Shown: piece after piece, positions 35,019 through 44,094 of the stretch | Layout of the letters: each line of letters begins with the position of its first letter | How positions within the stretch are numbered: position 1 is the stretch's first letter | Origin: Ruminococcus sp. XPD3002 | Lineage (GTDB): Bacteria; Bacillota; Clostridia; Oscillospirales; Ruminococcaceae | Direction: 5' to 3' | Assembly: GCA_900119535.1 (NCBI GenBank) | Contig: FPJT01000004.1 | Coordinates: 130,662 to 194,661, forward strand | DNA length: 64,000 nucleotides | The notes under the pieces: generated by a model | The model's database searches: none | Told to the model about the DNA's origin: nothing | The model's input: only the letters and a program-made list of their open reading frames with translations | Position numbers and translations under genes: made by a program

Positions 35019-35047
35019 ATTATATCACACTATTCCGCATATTACAA
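35019..35047 (-). promoter_or_regulatory. Promoter of the corA leader transcript
   Basis: Minus strand: TTGTAA (35047-35042), a 17-base spacer ending in TGTGA, and TATAAT (35024-35019). Confidence 0.75.
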
Positions 35048-35150
35048 GTGTTACTTTTTTTACTTTTATCCGTTTCAGTTATTTTTGCAGCTCAATAATA
35101 ATCAACAGAAAAAAACTATATGTCAATACTAACTTTTACTCCGTCAGCTA

Positions 35151-35179
35151 TTTACAAAGAACGCTTATTGATGTATAAT
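35151..35179 (+). promoter_or_regulatory. Promoter of thrH
   Basis: TTTACA (35151-35156), a 17-base spacer and TATAAT (35174-35179). Confidence 0.75.
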
Positions 35180-35215
35180 GTTATATGTAAAACTTAAGAA
35201 AACGGAGGAACAATT

Positions 35216-35818
35216 ATGTACATAACCTGTCTTGACCTTGAGGGAGTTCTCGTACCCGAGATATGGATCGCTTTCGCAGAAGCAAGCGGCATCCCCGAAC
35301 TGAAAAAAACTACCCGTGACGAACCCGACTATGACAAACTCATGAACTGGCGCCTTGGAGTTCTCAAAGAACACGGCCTCGGACTCAGAGAGATACAGGA
35401 CACTATCGCTAAGATCGATCCTATGCCCGGCGCTAAGGAGTTCCTTGACGAGCTTCGTTCTATCTGCCAGACTATCATCATCAGCGACACATTCACACAG
35501 TTCGCTTCACCTCTTATGAAGAAGCTGGGCTGGCCAACTATCTTCTGCAACTCTCTCGAAGTAGCAGACAACGGCGAGATAACAGGCTTCAAGATGCGCT
35601 GTGAAAAGTCCAAGCTCACTACCGTAAAGGCACTTCAGTCCATTGGTTACGATACTATCGCAAGCGGCGACAGCTACAACGACCTCGGCATGATTCAGGC
35701 AAGTAAGGCAGGCTTCCTCTTCAGAAGCACCGAACAGATAAAGAAGGACTACCCCGAGCTTCCTGCTTTCGAGACATATGACGAACTTCTCTCAGCTATA
35801 AAGGAAGCTATAAAATAA
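35216..35818 (+). CDS. thrH: Phosphoserine phosphatase / homoserine phosphotransferase ThrH
   Basis: HAD-superfamily enzyme of 200 residues. The N terminus ITCLDLEGVLVPEIWIAFAE carries the nucleophile motif in the form DLEGV, typical of ThrH, which in Pseudomonas dephosphorylates phosphoserine and can pass phosphate to homoserine. Motif II is IIISDTFTQFA, and the acidic metal motif GDSYNDLGM follows. GGAGG lies before the ATG. It is two bases ahead of the metallophosphoesterase gene and shares its transcript. Confidence 0.9.
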   Translation: MYITCLDLEGVLVPEIWIAFAEASGIPELKKTTRDEPDYDKLMNWRLGVLKEHGLGLREIQDTIAKIDPMPGAKEFLDELRSICQTIIISDTFTQFASPLMKKLGWPTIFCNSLEVADNGEITGFKMRCEKSKLTTVKALQSIGYDTIASGDSYNDLGMIQASKAGFLFRSTEQIKKDYPELPAFETYDELLSAIKEAIK

Positions 35819-35820
35819 TT

Positions 35821-36927
35821 ATGATAATGTGGCTGATACTGTTTATACTTCTTATTGTTATGGCTGCCGGCGGGACAGCCTACCTCCTGACCCGCTTTCA
35901 CCGTTTCAGCTTCATTGAAAAACTCGGAAAAAAATTCAAGCTGATCTCCTGGATCATAGCATTACTGCCGCTGGTGCTTATTGTTCTGGCTTCGCTCAGG
36001 ATAAATACATGGACCGCTATAATAGTCCTGATACATCTTTTCGTTATCTGGGCAGTATGCGATATCGTCGCTTATTTCATCCGCAAGATGAACGGCTGGG
36101 AACGCTACAGGAACTACGAAGGCGCAGTTGCTCTGCTCCTTACCGCAGGATATCTGATCTACGGCTGGCATCAGGCTCATACCGTTTATCAGACAAGCTA
36201 CACCATGCACACCGCTAAGGATATCGGTTCGGGACAGCTGAGGATAGTCGAGATAGCTGATTCTCACCTCGGCATTACCCTCGACGGTGAAAAGTTCGCC
36301 TCAGAAATGGAGCGTGTAAACGCAGTTCACCCCGATATGGTTGTCGTGGCAGGCGATTTCGTGGACGACGACAGCTGCCGCAGCGATATGATACGTGCTT
36401 GTCAGGCTCTCGGCGATATCCAGACAAAATACGGTGTATACTTCATTTTCGGAAACCACGATAAAGGCTACTCAAAGACTAAGCGTGATTTCAATACAGG
36501 AGATCTTCGTGCCGAACTTAAACGCAACAACGTTATCATCCTCGAAGACGAAAATGTACTGGTCAACGATGAATTCTACGTGATCGGACGCAAGGACAAG
36601 TCCGATGAGGAAAGGCTTTCAATGTCCGACCTGACTGCCGGACTTGATAAGTCCAAGTACATGATAGTTCTCGATCATCAGCCGAATGACTATGAAGCAG
36701 AGGCAATAGAGGGTTCAGACCTTGTATTGTCTGGACACACTCACGGCGGACACCTGTTCCCCGCAGGACAGATAGGCAAGCTCATGGGTGCAAATGACCG
36801 TGTATACGGTACGGAACGCCGCGGAACCACTGACTTCATCGTAACGTCAGGCATCTCAGGCTGGGCTATCCCGTTCAAAACGGGTACTTTTTCCGAATTC
36901 GTAATCATTGATGTTAAGAAACAATGA
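35821..36927 (+). CDS. Membrane-anchored calcineurin-like metallophosphoesterase
   Basis: A 368-residue protein with four N-terminal membrane helices (about 2-125) and a metal-dependent phosphoesterase domain. The metal motifs are present: ADSHLG (DxH), VVAGDFVDDD (GDxxD), FGNHD, LDHQP and SGHTHGGH. It resembles YkuE/YaeI-type enzymes acting on lipids or nucleotides at the membrane. The second ATG (35827) could also serve as start. It overlaps closely with thrH, but no metabolic link is evident. Confidence 0.88.
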   Translation: MIMWLILFILLIVMAAGGTAYLLTRFHRFSFIEKLGKKFKLISWIIALLPLVLIVLASLRINTWTAIIVLIHLFVIWAVCDIVAYFIRKMNGWERYRNYEGAVALLLTAGYLIYGWHQAHTVYQTSYTMHTAKDIGSGQLRIVEIADSHLGITLDGEKFASEMERVNAVHPDMVVVAGDFVDDDSCRSDMIRACQALGDIQTKYGVYFIFGNHDKGYSKTKRDFNTGDLRAELKRNNVIILEDENVLVNDEFYVIGRKDKSDEERLSMSDLTAGLDKSKYMIVLDHQPNDYEAEAIEGSDLVLSGHTHGGHLFPAGQIGKLMGANDRVYGTERRGTTDFIVTSGISGWAIPFKTGTFSEFVIIDVKKQ

Positions 36928-36937
36928 TCTGTAAATT

Positions 36938-36983
36938 AAACCATAGTATTTCCGACAGCAGTTCGGAGTACTATGGTTTTTTG
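36938..36983 (+). terminator. Terminator of thrH-phosphoesterase transcript
   Basis: AAACCATAGTA/TACTATGGTTT with inner TCCGA/TCGGA, followed by TTTTTG. Confidence 0.88.
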
Positions 36984-37083
36984 TTTTATATACCTATCAA
37001 ACTGCTATATTAGGCAATTTGTCCAGTCACAGTTCCCTTTTTGTTGCACTATCACCAAATCGCTTTATTCCCTCAGAAATTAC

Positions 37084-37112
37084 TTGACACAGGCACTGAA
37101 ATAATGTATAAT
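37084..37112 (+). promoter_or_regulatory. Promoter of the GH130 gene
   Basis: TTGACA (37084-37089), a 17-base spacer and TATAAT (37107-37112), both consensus. A perfect 16-bp palindrome TAATTTAATTAAATTA at 37142-37157 lies in the leader and could be an operator. Confidence 0.8.
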
Positions 37113-37177
37113 CAAGTTAAACTAAAGTGCAGCGCACCGCTTAATTTAATTAAATTATCATAACTAAGGAGTTAATT

Positions 37178-38197
37178 ATGTCTGATATAAAACTTATCTG
37201 CGAGCCGCTTCCCAATATGCCGTGGCAGGATAAGCCCGAAAGCTGCTCTGCTCCGATCTGGAGGCACTCCGAAAACCCGATAATCAACAGGAACCCCCTC
37301 CCCAATGTGGCACGTATCTTCAACAGTGCGGTTATGCCCTACGGTGAAGGCTTTATCGGCGTGTTCCGGGGCGAACAGCGAAACGGAGTTCCGCATATAT
37401 ACCTCGGCAGAAGCAGGGACGGTCTACGCTGGGATTTCGATCCCGAAAAGATACCCTTCACCGACGAAAAGGGTGAACCATTCATGCCGATCTATGCTTA
37501 CGATCCCCGTCTGGTCAGAGTGGATGATACCTATTATATAATGTGGTGTCAGGATTGCTACGGTCCCTCTATCGGCATTGCAAGGACTACCGATTTCAGA
37601 ACGTTCACTCGAATAGAGAACCCCTTCCTCCCCTACAACCGCAACGCAGTTCTGTTCCCGAGGAAGATAAACGGCAGCTACGTTATGCTTTCACGCCCCT
37701 GCGATAACGGTCACACCGCTTTCGGCGACATCTTCATCAGCGAAAGCAGGGATATGGAGTTCTGGGGACGTCACCGCCATGTTATGGGAAGATCCGAAAA
37801 CTGGTGGGAAAACCTCAAAATAGGCGCAGGTGCCGCTCCTATCGAGACTACAGAAGGCTGGCTCCTGTTCTATCATGGTGTGGTTAATACCTGCAACGGA
37901 TACGTTTACAGCATAGGTGCCGCTATACTCGACAAGGACGAGCCCTCGAAGGTCCTTCACCGCTGCTCAAACTATCTCCTCGCCCCCGAGGAATGGTACG
38001 AGGAACGTGGATTCGTACCGAATGTGTGCTTCCCATGTGCCGCACTTGCCGACTCGGAAACAGGTCGGATAGCACTCTATTACGGATGTGCGGACAGCTA
38101 CGTCGGCGTAGCCTATACCACAGTTCAGGAGGTATATGACTACATCCTGAAATATGACTGTCTCACCGTTTCCGATACAGAAGAAGGAAGAAGATAA
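37178..38197 (+). CDS. GH130 beta-1,4-mannooligosaccharide phosphorylase
   Basis: Five-bladed propeller enzyme of 339 residues that phosphorolyses mannosides to mannose 1-phosphate. Segments typical of GH130 are PNVARIFNSAVMPYGEGFIGVFRGE, the catalytic Asp region YAYDPRLVRVDDTYYI, FPRKINGSYVMLSRP and WLLFYHGVV. Length and layout match the GH130_2 type (RaMP2 of R. albus), acting on beta-1,4-mannooligosaccharides. The gene is monocistronic, with a strong promoter, a possible operator palindrome and a terminator. Confidence 0.88.
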   Translation: MSDIKLICEPLPNMPWQDKPESCSAPIWRHSENPIINRNPLPNVARIFNSAVMPYGEGFIGVFRGEQRNGVPHIYLGRSRDGLRWDFDPEKIPFTDEKGEPFMPIYAYDPRLVRVDDTYYIMWCQDCYGPSIGIARTTDFRTFTRIENPFLPYNRNAVLFPRKINGSYVMLSRPCDNGHTAFGDIFISESRDMEFWGRHRHVMGRSENWWENLKIGAGAAPIETTEGWLLFYHGVVNTCNGYVYSIGAAILDKDEPSKVLHRCSNYLLAPEEWYEERGFVPNVCFPCAALADSETGRIALYYGCADSYVGVAYTTVQEVYDYILKYDCLTVSDTEEGRR

Positions 38198-38205
38198 AAT
38201 ACCTG

Positions 38206-38233
38206 ACCGCAGTTCACCTACTGCGGTTTTTTC
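38206..38233 (+). terminator. Terminator of the GH130 gene
   Basis: ACCGCAGT/ACTGCGGT (38206-38213, 38220-38227) followed by five T. Confidence 0.88.
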
Positions 38234-38381
38234 TTCCCCTTTGGTGATAATCAACAAAGTGAATTTTGTAAATTTTAGCCAAAGCTCCATTTTCCTCCGT
38301 CATTTTATACAATTCCATGTGTTGAAAATTGTCCGTTTCGTGCTACTCTTGCGAACTTTTTTTCATTTCCGCAAAAAATAC

Positions 38382-38410
38382 TTGCAGTTTTTTGTGAAAT
38401 GTGATAAAAT
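38382..38410 (+). promoter_or_regulatory. Promoter of the ddl-argS gene group
   Basis: TTGCAG (38382-38387), a 17-base spacer ending in TGTGA, and TAAAAT (38405-38410). Confidence 0.7.
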
Positions 38411-38460
38411 ATAGTGATACTTGAAATTGACTATTGAAACTTTTTGTAAAGGAGACTGCT

Positions 38461-39534
38461 ATGGCAAAGATCAAAGCTGCAGTTATCTTCGGCGGAACTT
38501 CAAGAGAACACGACCTTTCGACCGCTACCGCTGCAGAGATAATCAAAAATATTCCTGCCGATAAATACGAAGTTATTTGCATCGGCATTACTAAAAAAGG
38601 CAGATGGCTTTATTTCCCCGGTGATCCCGATGATATCGCAAGCGGTGCATGGGAAACAGATCCCGACTGCACTTCCGCTATCATTTCACCTGATCCTCTC
38701 CACCGCGGTATCATAACCATCGAAAACGGTGAGACTTCCGTGAAGAGAATAGACGTGGTTTTCCCGGTTCTTCAGGGCAAACGCGGCGCCGACGGTACCT
38801 TGCAGGGACTCCTTGATATGTCGGGAATTCCTTATGTCGGCTGCGGAGTTCTCTCCTCTGCCTCATGTATGGATAAATCACATACACATATGATAATGGA
38901 CGACTACTCAATAGCAACTGCCGACTGGATGCTCATTACACAGCGTGAACTCAACAGACTTGAGGAAAAATGCCGTGAAGCCGCTGATACTCTCGGTTTC
39001 CCCGTTATCGTAAAGCCAGCAAATACAGGCAGCAGCCTCTGCACCACTGTGGCTGATAACATCGAGCAGCTGAATACCGCTGTAAAGATAGCTTTCTCAA
39101 ACGACAACAAGGTCGTTGTTGAAAAATTCATAAAGGGCAGAAAACTCGAAGCTGCTGTTTACGGTTACGAGTCCCCTTCCGTTTCATGTATAGGAGAGAT
39201 AGTCTCCACCGCAAAGCCTTATGATCCCAACAACTTCTCGGCTCGTTCAGGCGACGATCTCGTTATCCCTGCCAATATAGATGCAGATACCGAGAAACTG
39301 GTAAAAGATACCGCCGTACTCGCCTACAAGGCACTCGGCTGCAAGGGCATGGCTCGTGTTGACATGTTCCTTACAGATGACGGAAAGCTCCTTCTCAACA
39401 AGATAGGAAACGCTCCCGGAATGAGAAAAAACAGCGTATTCCCCAAGCTGATGCAGCATATGGGAATGGAACTCCCCGAGCTTATCGATATGCTCCTCGA
39501 GCTTGCCATAGAAAATGCCGACAGAAGCTATTGA
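38461..39534 (+). CDS. ddl: D-alanine-D-alanine ligase homologue with altered metal site
   Basis: ATP-grasp ligase of 357 residues, in the family that makes D-Ala-D-Ala (or D-Ala-D-Lac/Ser) for peptidoglycan. The N terminus VIFGGTSREHDLSTATA, VFPVLQGKRGADGTLQGLLDMSGIPYVGCG and ATP-binding FPVIVKPANTGSS are normal. The Mg-binding motif, usually Glu-x-Asn before a Pro-Gly, reads LLNKIGNAPGM, so the Glu is Lys and the Asn is Gly. The conserved Glu in the GRE motif is also Lys (GRKLEAAV). The upstream Asp (RVDMFL) is kept. It could be inactive, specialised or compensated. AAAGGAG supports the start. Confidence 0.82.
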   Translation: MAKIKAAVIFGGTSREHDLSTATAAEIIKNIPADKYEVICIGITKKGRWLYFPGDPDDIASGAWETDPDCTSAIISPDPLHRGIITIENGETSVKRIDVVFPVLQGKRGADGTLQGLLDMSGIPYVGCGVLSSASCMDKSHTHMIMDDYSIATADWMLITQRELNRLEEKCREAADTLGFPVIVKPANTGSSLCTTVADNIEQLNTAVKIAFSNDNKVVVEKFIKGRKLEAAVYGYESPSVSCIGEIVSTAKPYDPNNFSARSGDDLVIPANIDADTEKLVKDTAVLAYKALGCKGMARVDMFLTDDGKLLLNKIGNAPGMRKNSVFPKLMQHMGMELPELIDMLLELAIENADRSY

Positions 39535-39576
39535 CCGCGAACGCATAAACCACTTTATATATAAAAGGAGAAACAA

Positions 39577-39999
39577 TTGAAAAACAACGTTTTGATCTCC
39601 CTCACCAGCGTACAATATCAGGATGACGAAAAAAGCGAGACCGAACTCCTTACACGCGCAAAGCTGTATAACGTAAACGGCCGCGACATCATCTCCTATG
39701 AGGATACCTCGGCTACGGGATTTGAAGGCTCTGTTACCACTATCACCGTAGAGGGAAGCAAGTCCGCTTCGATCATACGTGAGGGAACCGCAAATTCAGT
39801 CCTCTCCCTCGAACTGGGACGCAAACACTACTGCCAGTACGGAACTCCTTACGGAAGTATGCAGATAGGCGTTTATACCCACGCTATCGACAATACTATC
39901 GCCAAGGACGGCAGACTCTATCTTAAATATACCCTCGATCTCAACTCATCCTATCTTTCGGATAACGAGATCATTATGAAAGTTGAAGAACAGAATTGA
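39577..39999 (+). CDS. DUF1934 (YwiB-like) beta-barrel protein
   Basis: A 140-residue protein of the DUF1934 family, a small lipocalin-like beta barrel of unknown role found beside argS in many Firmicutes, as here. Recognisable parts are NVLISLTSVQY at the start, the central VTTITVEGSKSASIIREG and the end LYLKYTLDLNSSYLSDNEI. The start is TTG, supported by AAAGGAG at 39564-39570 six bases upstream. Confidence 0.85.
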   Translation: MKNNVLISLTSVQYQDDEKSETELLTRAKLYNVNGRDIISYEDTSATGFEGSVTTITVEGSKSASIIREGTANSVLSLELGRKHYCQYGTPYGSMQIGVYTHAIDNTIAKDGRLYLKYTLDLNSSYLSDNEIIMKVEEQN

Positions 40000-40030
40000 C
40001 CTGTATATACATAAGAAAGGAACATTAGCA

Positions 40031-41800
40031 ATGTCAGACCTTATTAAACAAGCTTCACAGCAGCTCCATACACTGATCGTCGACGCTCTCGGCATCCTCG
40101 TTTCGGAAGGTGCTGTCCCCGCTGAACCGATACCCTCTTTCACTATCGAGATACCTGCGGATAAGTCCCACGGCGATTTCGCCGCAAATACCGCTATGGT
40201 ATGCGCAAGAGCCTTCAAAATGGCTCCCAGAAAGATAGCTGAACTTCTCTGCGAAAAGATCGCACTTGAAGGCTCGATCTTTGAACGCGCAGAGGTAGCA
40301 GGTCCCGGATTCATGAACTTCTTCCTCAGCAGGAAATGGTTCTCGGACGTAGTCAGCACTGTTCTCGATGAAGGCGAGAACTACGGACGTACCGATACAG
40401 GAAACGGCAAGAAGGTGCTTGTGGAGTTCGTTTCAGCAAACCCCACAGGTCCGATGCATATCGGAAACGCAAGAGGAGGCGCTATAGGCGACTGTCTCGC
40501 AAGCGTTCTGGAATGGGCAGGATATCACGCAGAGCGTGAGTTCTACGTCAACGACGCAGGCAACCAGATAGAAAAATTCGGAAAATCACTGTCGCTCCGC
40601 TATATGCAGCTCTGCTCCGACAAGGGACAGCAGCTCATCTATGAGCACAGAAACGATACAGATGCCCTCTGCTCCGCTATTTTCGCTGAGAGCGGCGAGG
40701 GACAGGACTTCGAGATGCCTGAGGACGTTTACCTCGGCACCGACATAATCGAACATGCTGCAAATTACTACCACGATCACATCTTCGAGCTTAAGGACGT
40801 TTCCGAAGAGGACCGCCGCAAAGCTCTTGTAGACTACGCTCTGCCGCTGAATATCGCAGGTCTCGAGCGTGACCTCAAAAAATACCGCATCGTATACGAT
40901 AACTGGTTCAGAGAAAGCACGATCCACGCAAAGAACGAAACAAAGATGATCGTGGACAAGCTCCTCGAATCCGGCAAGGCTTACGAACAGGACGGCGCTG
41001 TTTGGTTCAGAGCTACAGATTACGGTCTGGACAAGGACTTCGTTCTCCGCAGGAGCAACGGTCTTTACACTTATATTGTGCCCGATATCGCTTACCACTA
41101 TGACAAGCTCGTTACACGAGGCTTCGATAAGGCTATAAACGTTCTCGGCGCCGATCACCACGGCTATGTTCCTCGTCTTAAGGCTGCCCTCAACGCTATC
41201 GGTGTGGACGAATCAAAGCTCGATGTTGTACTCATGCAGATGGTTCGTCTCGTAAGAAACGGTGAGACCGTAAAGCTCTCAAAGAGAAGCGGCAAGGCTA
41301 TCACTCTTGTTACTCTTCTGGATGAGATACCGATCGATGCAGCTCGTTTCTTCTTCAATCTCCGTGAAGCAAATTCACAGTTCGAGTTCGACCTCGGTCT
41401 CGCTATCGAGAAGACTTCACAGAATCCCGTTTACTACGTTCAGTACGCTCACGCAAGAATTTGCAGCATGATGAAGGCTCTCGCCGAGGAAGGTATCAAT
41501 ATCCCCGAAAAGGCAGACCTCGATCTGCTTTCAGATCCCCGTGAGATAGAACTGATACGTCACCTTGCTTCTCTCCCCAAGGAGATAGATTCCGCAGCAA
41601 AGGCTTACGATCCTGCAAAGATCACTAAGTACGCTGTTGATACCGCAACACTTTTCCACCGCTTCTACGACGCATGCAGCGTAAAGAATGCAGAAACTCC
41701 CGAGCTGAGGGATGCAAGACTTCTGCTCTGCTTAGCAGTTCGTCAGACTATAAGAAATGTCCTGACTATCCTCAAGATAGATCAGCCCGAAAAAATGTGA
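40031..41800 (+). CDS. argS: Arginyl-tRNA synthetase
   Basis: Class I synthetase of 589 residues that charges tRNA-Arg. The N-terminal additional domain is followed by the HIGH motif as PMHIGNARGGAIGD (about 141-154), INVLGADHHGYVPRL, and the KMSKS region as VKLSKRSGKAITL. The C-terminal anticodon-binding domain ends RQTIRNVLTILKIDQPEKM. AAAGGAAC lies upstream; the start at 40031 avoids overlap with the DUF1934 gene. It is the last gene of the ddl-DUF1934-argS group. Confidence 0.96.
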   Translation: MSDLIKQASQQLHTLIVDALGILVSEGAVPAEPIPSFTIEIPADKSHGDFAANTAMVCARAFKMAPRKIAELLCEKIALEGSIFERAEVAGPGFMNFFLSRKWFSDVVSTVLDEGENYGRTDTGNGKKVLVEFVSANPTGPMHIGNARGGAIGDCLASVLEWAGYHAEREFYVNDAGNQIEKFGKSLSLRYMQLCSDKGQQLIYEHRNDTDALCSAIFAESGEGQDFEMPEDVYLGTDIIEHAANYYHDHIFELKDVSEEDRRKALVDYALPLNIAGLERDLKKYRIVYDNWFRESTIHAKNETKMIVDKLLESGKAYEQDGAVWFRATDYGLDKDFVLRRSNGLYTYIVPDIAYHYDKLVTRGFDKAINVLGADHHGYVPRLKAALNAIGVDESKLDVVLMQMVRLVRNGETVKLSKRSGKAITLVTLLDEIPIDAARFFFNLREANSQFEFDLGLAIEKTSQNPVYYVQYAHARICSMMKALAEEGINIPEKADLDLLSDPREIELIRHLASLPKEIDSAAKAYDPAKITKYAVDTATLFHRFYDACSVKNAETPELRDARLLLCLAVRQTIRNVLTILKIDQPEKM

Positions 41801-42057
41801 TCTAAAAATTACATTTAAAGCTCAAAAAGTTACTGAACGGTTACAAAATCATTTGCTGTTTTGTAATTTTCACACAACTTTCACACTCAAAACATGGTAT
41901 TTATGTGGGTTGTTAAAAGAAAGTTAACACTGTATTCATACTTTGGCAATAACTATATGTTACAATTTGTAATATATTCGCCGCAGGGCAATTGTGTTTA
42001 CTGATTCCTTTGCAGCTCACCCGAAATAACAAAATTTTAAGAGAAGGGATGCACACT

Positions 42058-43143
42058 ATGTCCAACAGATTATTTCAGGGTTTAGTTCATCAGATGCGCG
42101 ACACCATTGACGCTACTATAGGTGTCGTTGATGAGACCGCTACCATCATCGCCTGCAGCGACCTCACTCGCGTAGGTACAACAAATGAGTTCGTTTCACT
42201 CGATCTGAGCGACTCGCACGATATATTCATCCGCGACGGCTTCACTTACAAGCCTTTCGGTTCAAGAGTAAAGCCCGATTATGCGGTTTTCGTTGAGGGC
42301 GTCGACGATGCTGCTGCAAAATATGCAAGCATCCTCGCTATCACCCTCTCAAATATCAAGCAGTATTACGATGAGAAGTATGACAGAAACAACTTCATCA
42401 AGAATGTCATCCTCGATAACGTTCTCCCCGGCGATATCGTTATCAAGGCTCGCGAACTGCACTTCAACGCTGAGATAAGCAGAGCTGTTTTCCTCATCAG
42501 AATCGTTTCTGCTAATGATATCTCCGCTTACGACGTTATCCAGAACCTCTTCCCTGATAAGAACAAGGACTTCGTCTTCAATATCACAGAGACCGATATC
42601 GTCCTCGTCAAGGAGCTCAAGAGCACCGTTGATTCAAAGGACCTCGAAAAGCTCGCTCGTTCTATCGCTGATACTCTCAGCGGCGAATTCTATACCCGCG
42701 TTAACGTTGGTATCGGTACCGCTGTTGTCGGCGTAAAGGACCTTGCACGTTCATTCAAGGAAGCTCAGATGGCTCTTGAAGTAGGTAAGGTATTCGATAC
42801 AGACAAGGTCATCGTAAGCTACGACAACCTCGGTATCGCAAGACTTATCTACCACCTTCCCACTACTCTCTGCGAGACTTTCCTCCACGAGGTATTCAAG
42901 GTGGGAAGCATTGATTCTCTCGATCACGAGACTCTCTTTACTATCCAGAAGTTCTTCGAAAACAACCTGAACGTTTCAGAAACTTCAAGAAAGCTCTTCG
43001 TTCACAGAAATACTCTGGTATACCGTCTCGAAAAGATCAAGAAGCTCACAGGTCTCGACCTCCGCGAGTTCGATCACGCTATCATTTTCAAGATCGCTCT
43101 CATGGTCAAGAAATACCTGTCAGCTAACCCAGTTAAATTCTGA
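42058..43143 (+). CDS. CdaR/PucR-family transcriptional regulator
   Basis: A 361-residue regulator. The N-terminal part (about 5-130, LFQGLVHQMRDTIDATIGVVDETATIIACSD) resembles the sugar-diacid recognition domain of CdaR; a GGDEF-like middle domain follows, and the C terminus carries the PucR helix-turn-helix: FFENNLNVSETSRKLFVHRNTLVYRLEKIKKLTGLDLR. The ligand and targets are unknown; it lies upstream of, but not clearly in, the ftsEX operon. The ATG at 42058 has AGAAGGG at proper spacing; an ATG at 42049 is too close. Confidence 0.85.
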   Translation: MSNRLFQGLVHQMRDTIDATIGVVDETATIIACSDLTRVGTTNEFVSLDLSDSHDIFIRDGFTYKPFGSRVKPDYAVFVEGVDDAAAKYASILAITLSNIKQYYDEKYDRNNFIKNVILDNVLPGDIVIKARELHFNAEISRAVFLIRIVSANDISAYDVIQNLFPDKNKDFVFNITETDIVLVKELKSTVDSKDLEKLARSIADTLSGEFYTRVNVGIGTAVVGVKDLARSFKEAQMALEVGKVFDTDKVIVSYDNLGIARLIYHLPTTLCETFLHEVFKVGSIDSLDHETLFTIQKFFENNLNVSETSRKLFVHRNTLVYRLEKIKKLTGLDLREFDHAIIFKIALMVKKYLSANPVKF

Positions 43144-43257
43144 TACTCCTGTAATGAAGATCAGCAATACGGATGAAAATAGAAAAAATCATGTCTGCTC
43201 GCTTTATGACATGCAAAATCCGTTTTTCTCTCTAACTTTAAGGAAGGTGTAACCCAT

Positions 43258-44094
43258 TTGGTAGAACTTCAGAACGTATCCGTAACCTATTCCAGCGGCG
43301 TTGACGCTCTTAACAACGTCAGCCTCAAGATCAACGACGGCGACTTCGCTTTCGTTGTAGGTTCGTCAGGTGCGGGAAAAAGTACCATGATCAAACTGCT
43401 TCTTAAGGAGATAGACGCTACAAGCGGCGTTGTTACCGTTAACGGCTATAACCTCAATAAGCTGAAGAAAAGAAAGATCCCTGAATTCCGCCGTACTCTC
43501 GGCTTCGTATTCCAGGACTTCAGACTGATCCCGTCTATGACAGTTTACGAAAATATCGCTTTCGTGCTTCGCGTTATAGACGCTCCGATCAAGTACATAA
43601 GAAAACGAGTACCCTACGTTATCAGTCTCGTAGGACTCCACGCAAAGACAAACTCCTACCCCGATGAGCTCTCGGGCGGCGAAAAGCAGCGTGTTGCCAT
43701 TGCCCGCGCACTGGTAAACGATCCTCAGCTTATCATCGCTGACGAGCCTACGGGTAATATCGATCCCGAATTGTCTTATGAGATCGTAGAACTGCTTAAA
43801 GGTATCAATGATCAGGGAACTACCATTCTTATGGTAACCCATGAGCATGACCTTGTCCGTCACTTCGGCGGACGTATCATAAATATCACCGACGGAGAGA
43901 TAGTCTTCGACGAGGTAATAACAGGTACAAACGATGAACCGCTGCCCGAGGAAGAGCTTGCAGCTGCTATGGCTGTGGCTGAACAGACTCACGCAGCAGA
44001 GACTCACGAAGAACCTGTCACATCAACCGAGGATGCTCTTATCGACGAGGTGATAGCTGCACTCACCAACGCTAACCAGGGAGGTGCAGAATGA
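43258..44094 (+). CDS. ftsE: Cell division ABC transporter ATPase FtsE
   Basis: ATPase that, with FtsX, switches on peptidoglycan hydrolases during division. Walker A is VGSSGAGKST, the signature LSGGEKQRVAIARAL, and Walker B LIIADEPTG. At 278 residues it carries an acidic, Ala-rich C-terminal extension of about 50 residues beyond the usual FtsE length. The start is TTG at 43258 with AGGAAGG upstream. The gene overlaps ftsX by four bases; an M23 hydrolase and a C-terminal protease follow. Confidence 0.94.
   Translation: MVELQNVSVTYSSGVDALNNVSLKINDGDFAFVVGSSGAGKSTMIKLLLKEIDATSGVVTVNGYNLNKLKKRKIPEFRRTLGFVFQDFRLIPSMTVYENIAFVLRVIDAPIKYIRKRVPYVISLVGLHAKTNSYPDELSGGEKQRVAIARALVNDPQLIIADEPTGNIDPELSYEIVELLKGINDQGTTILMVTHEHDLVRHFGGRIINITDGEIVFDEVITGTNDEPLPEEELAAAMAVAEQTHAAETHEEPVTSTEDALIDEVIAALTNANQGGAE

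Noticed and set aside
43173..43238. Terminator after the CdaR-like gene
   Set aside because: CGGAT/ATCCG and ATGTC/GACAT can pair, with T after them, but the stem is interrupted by large loops; too weak to list.
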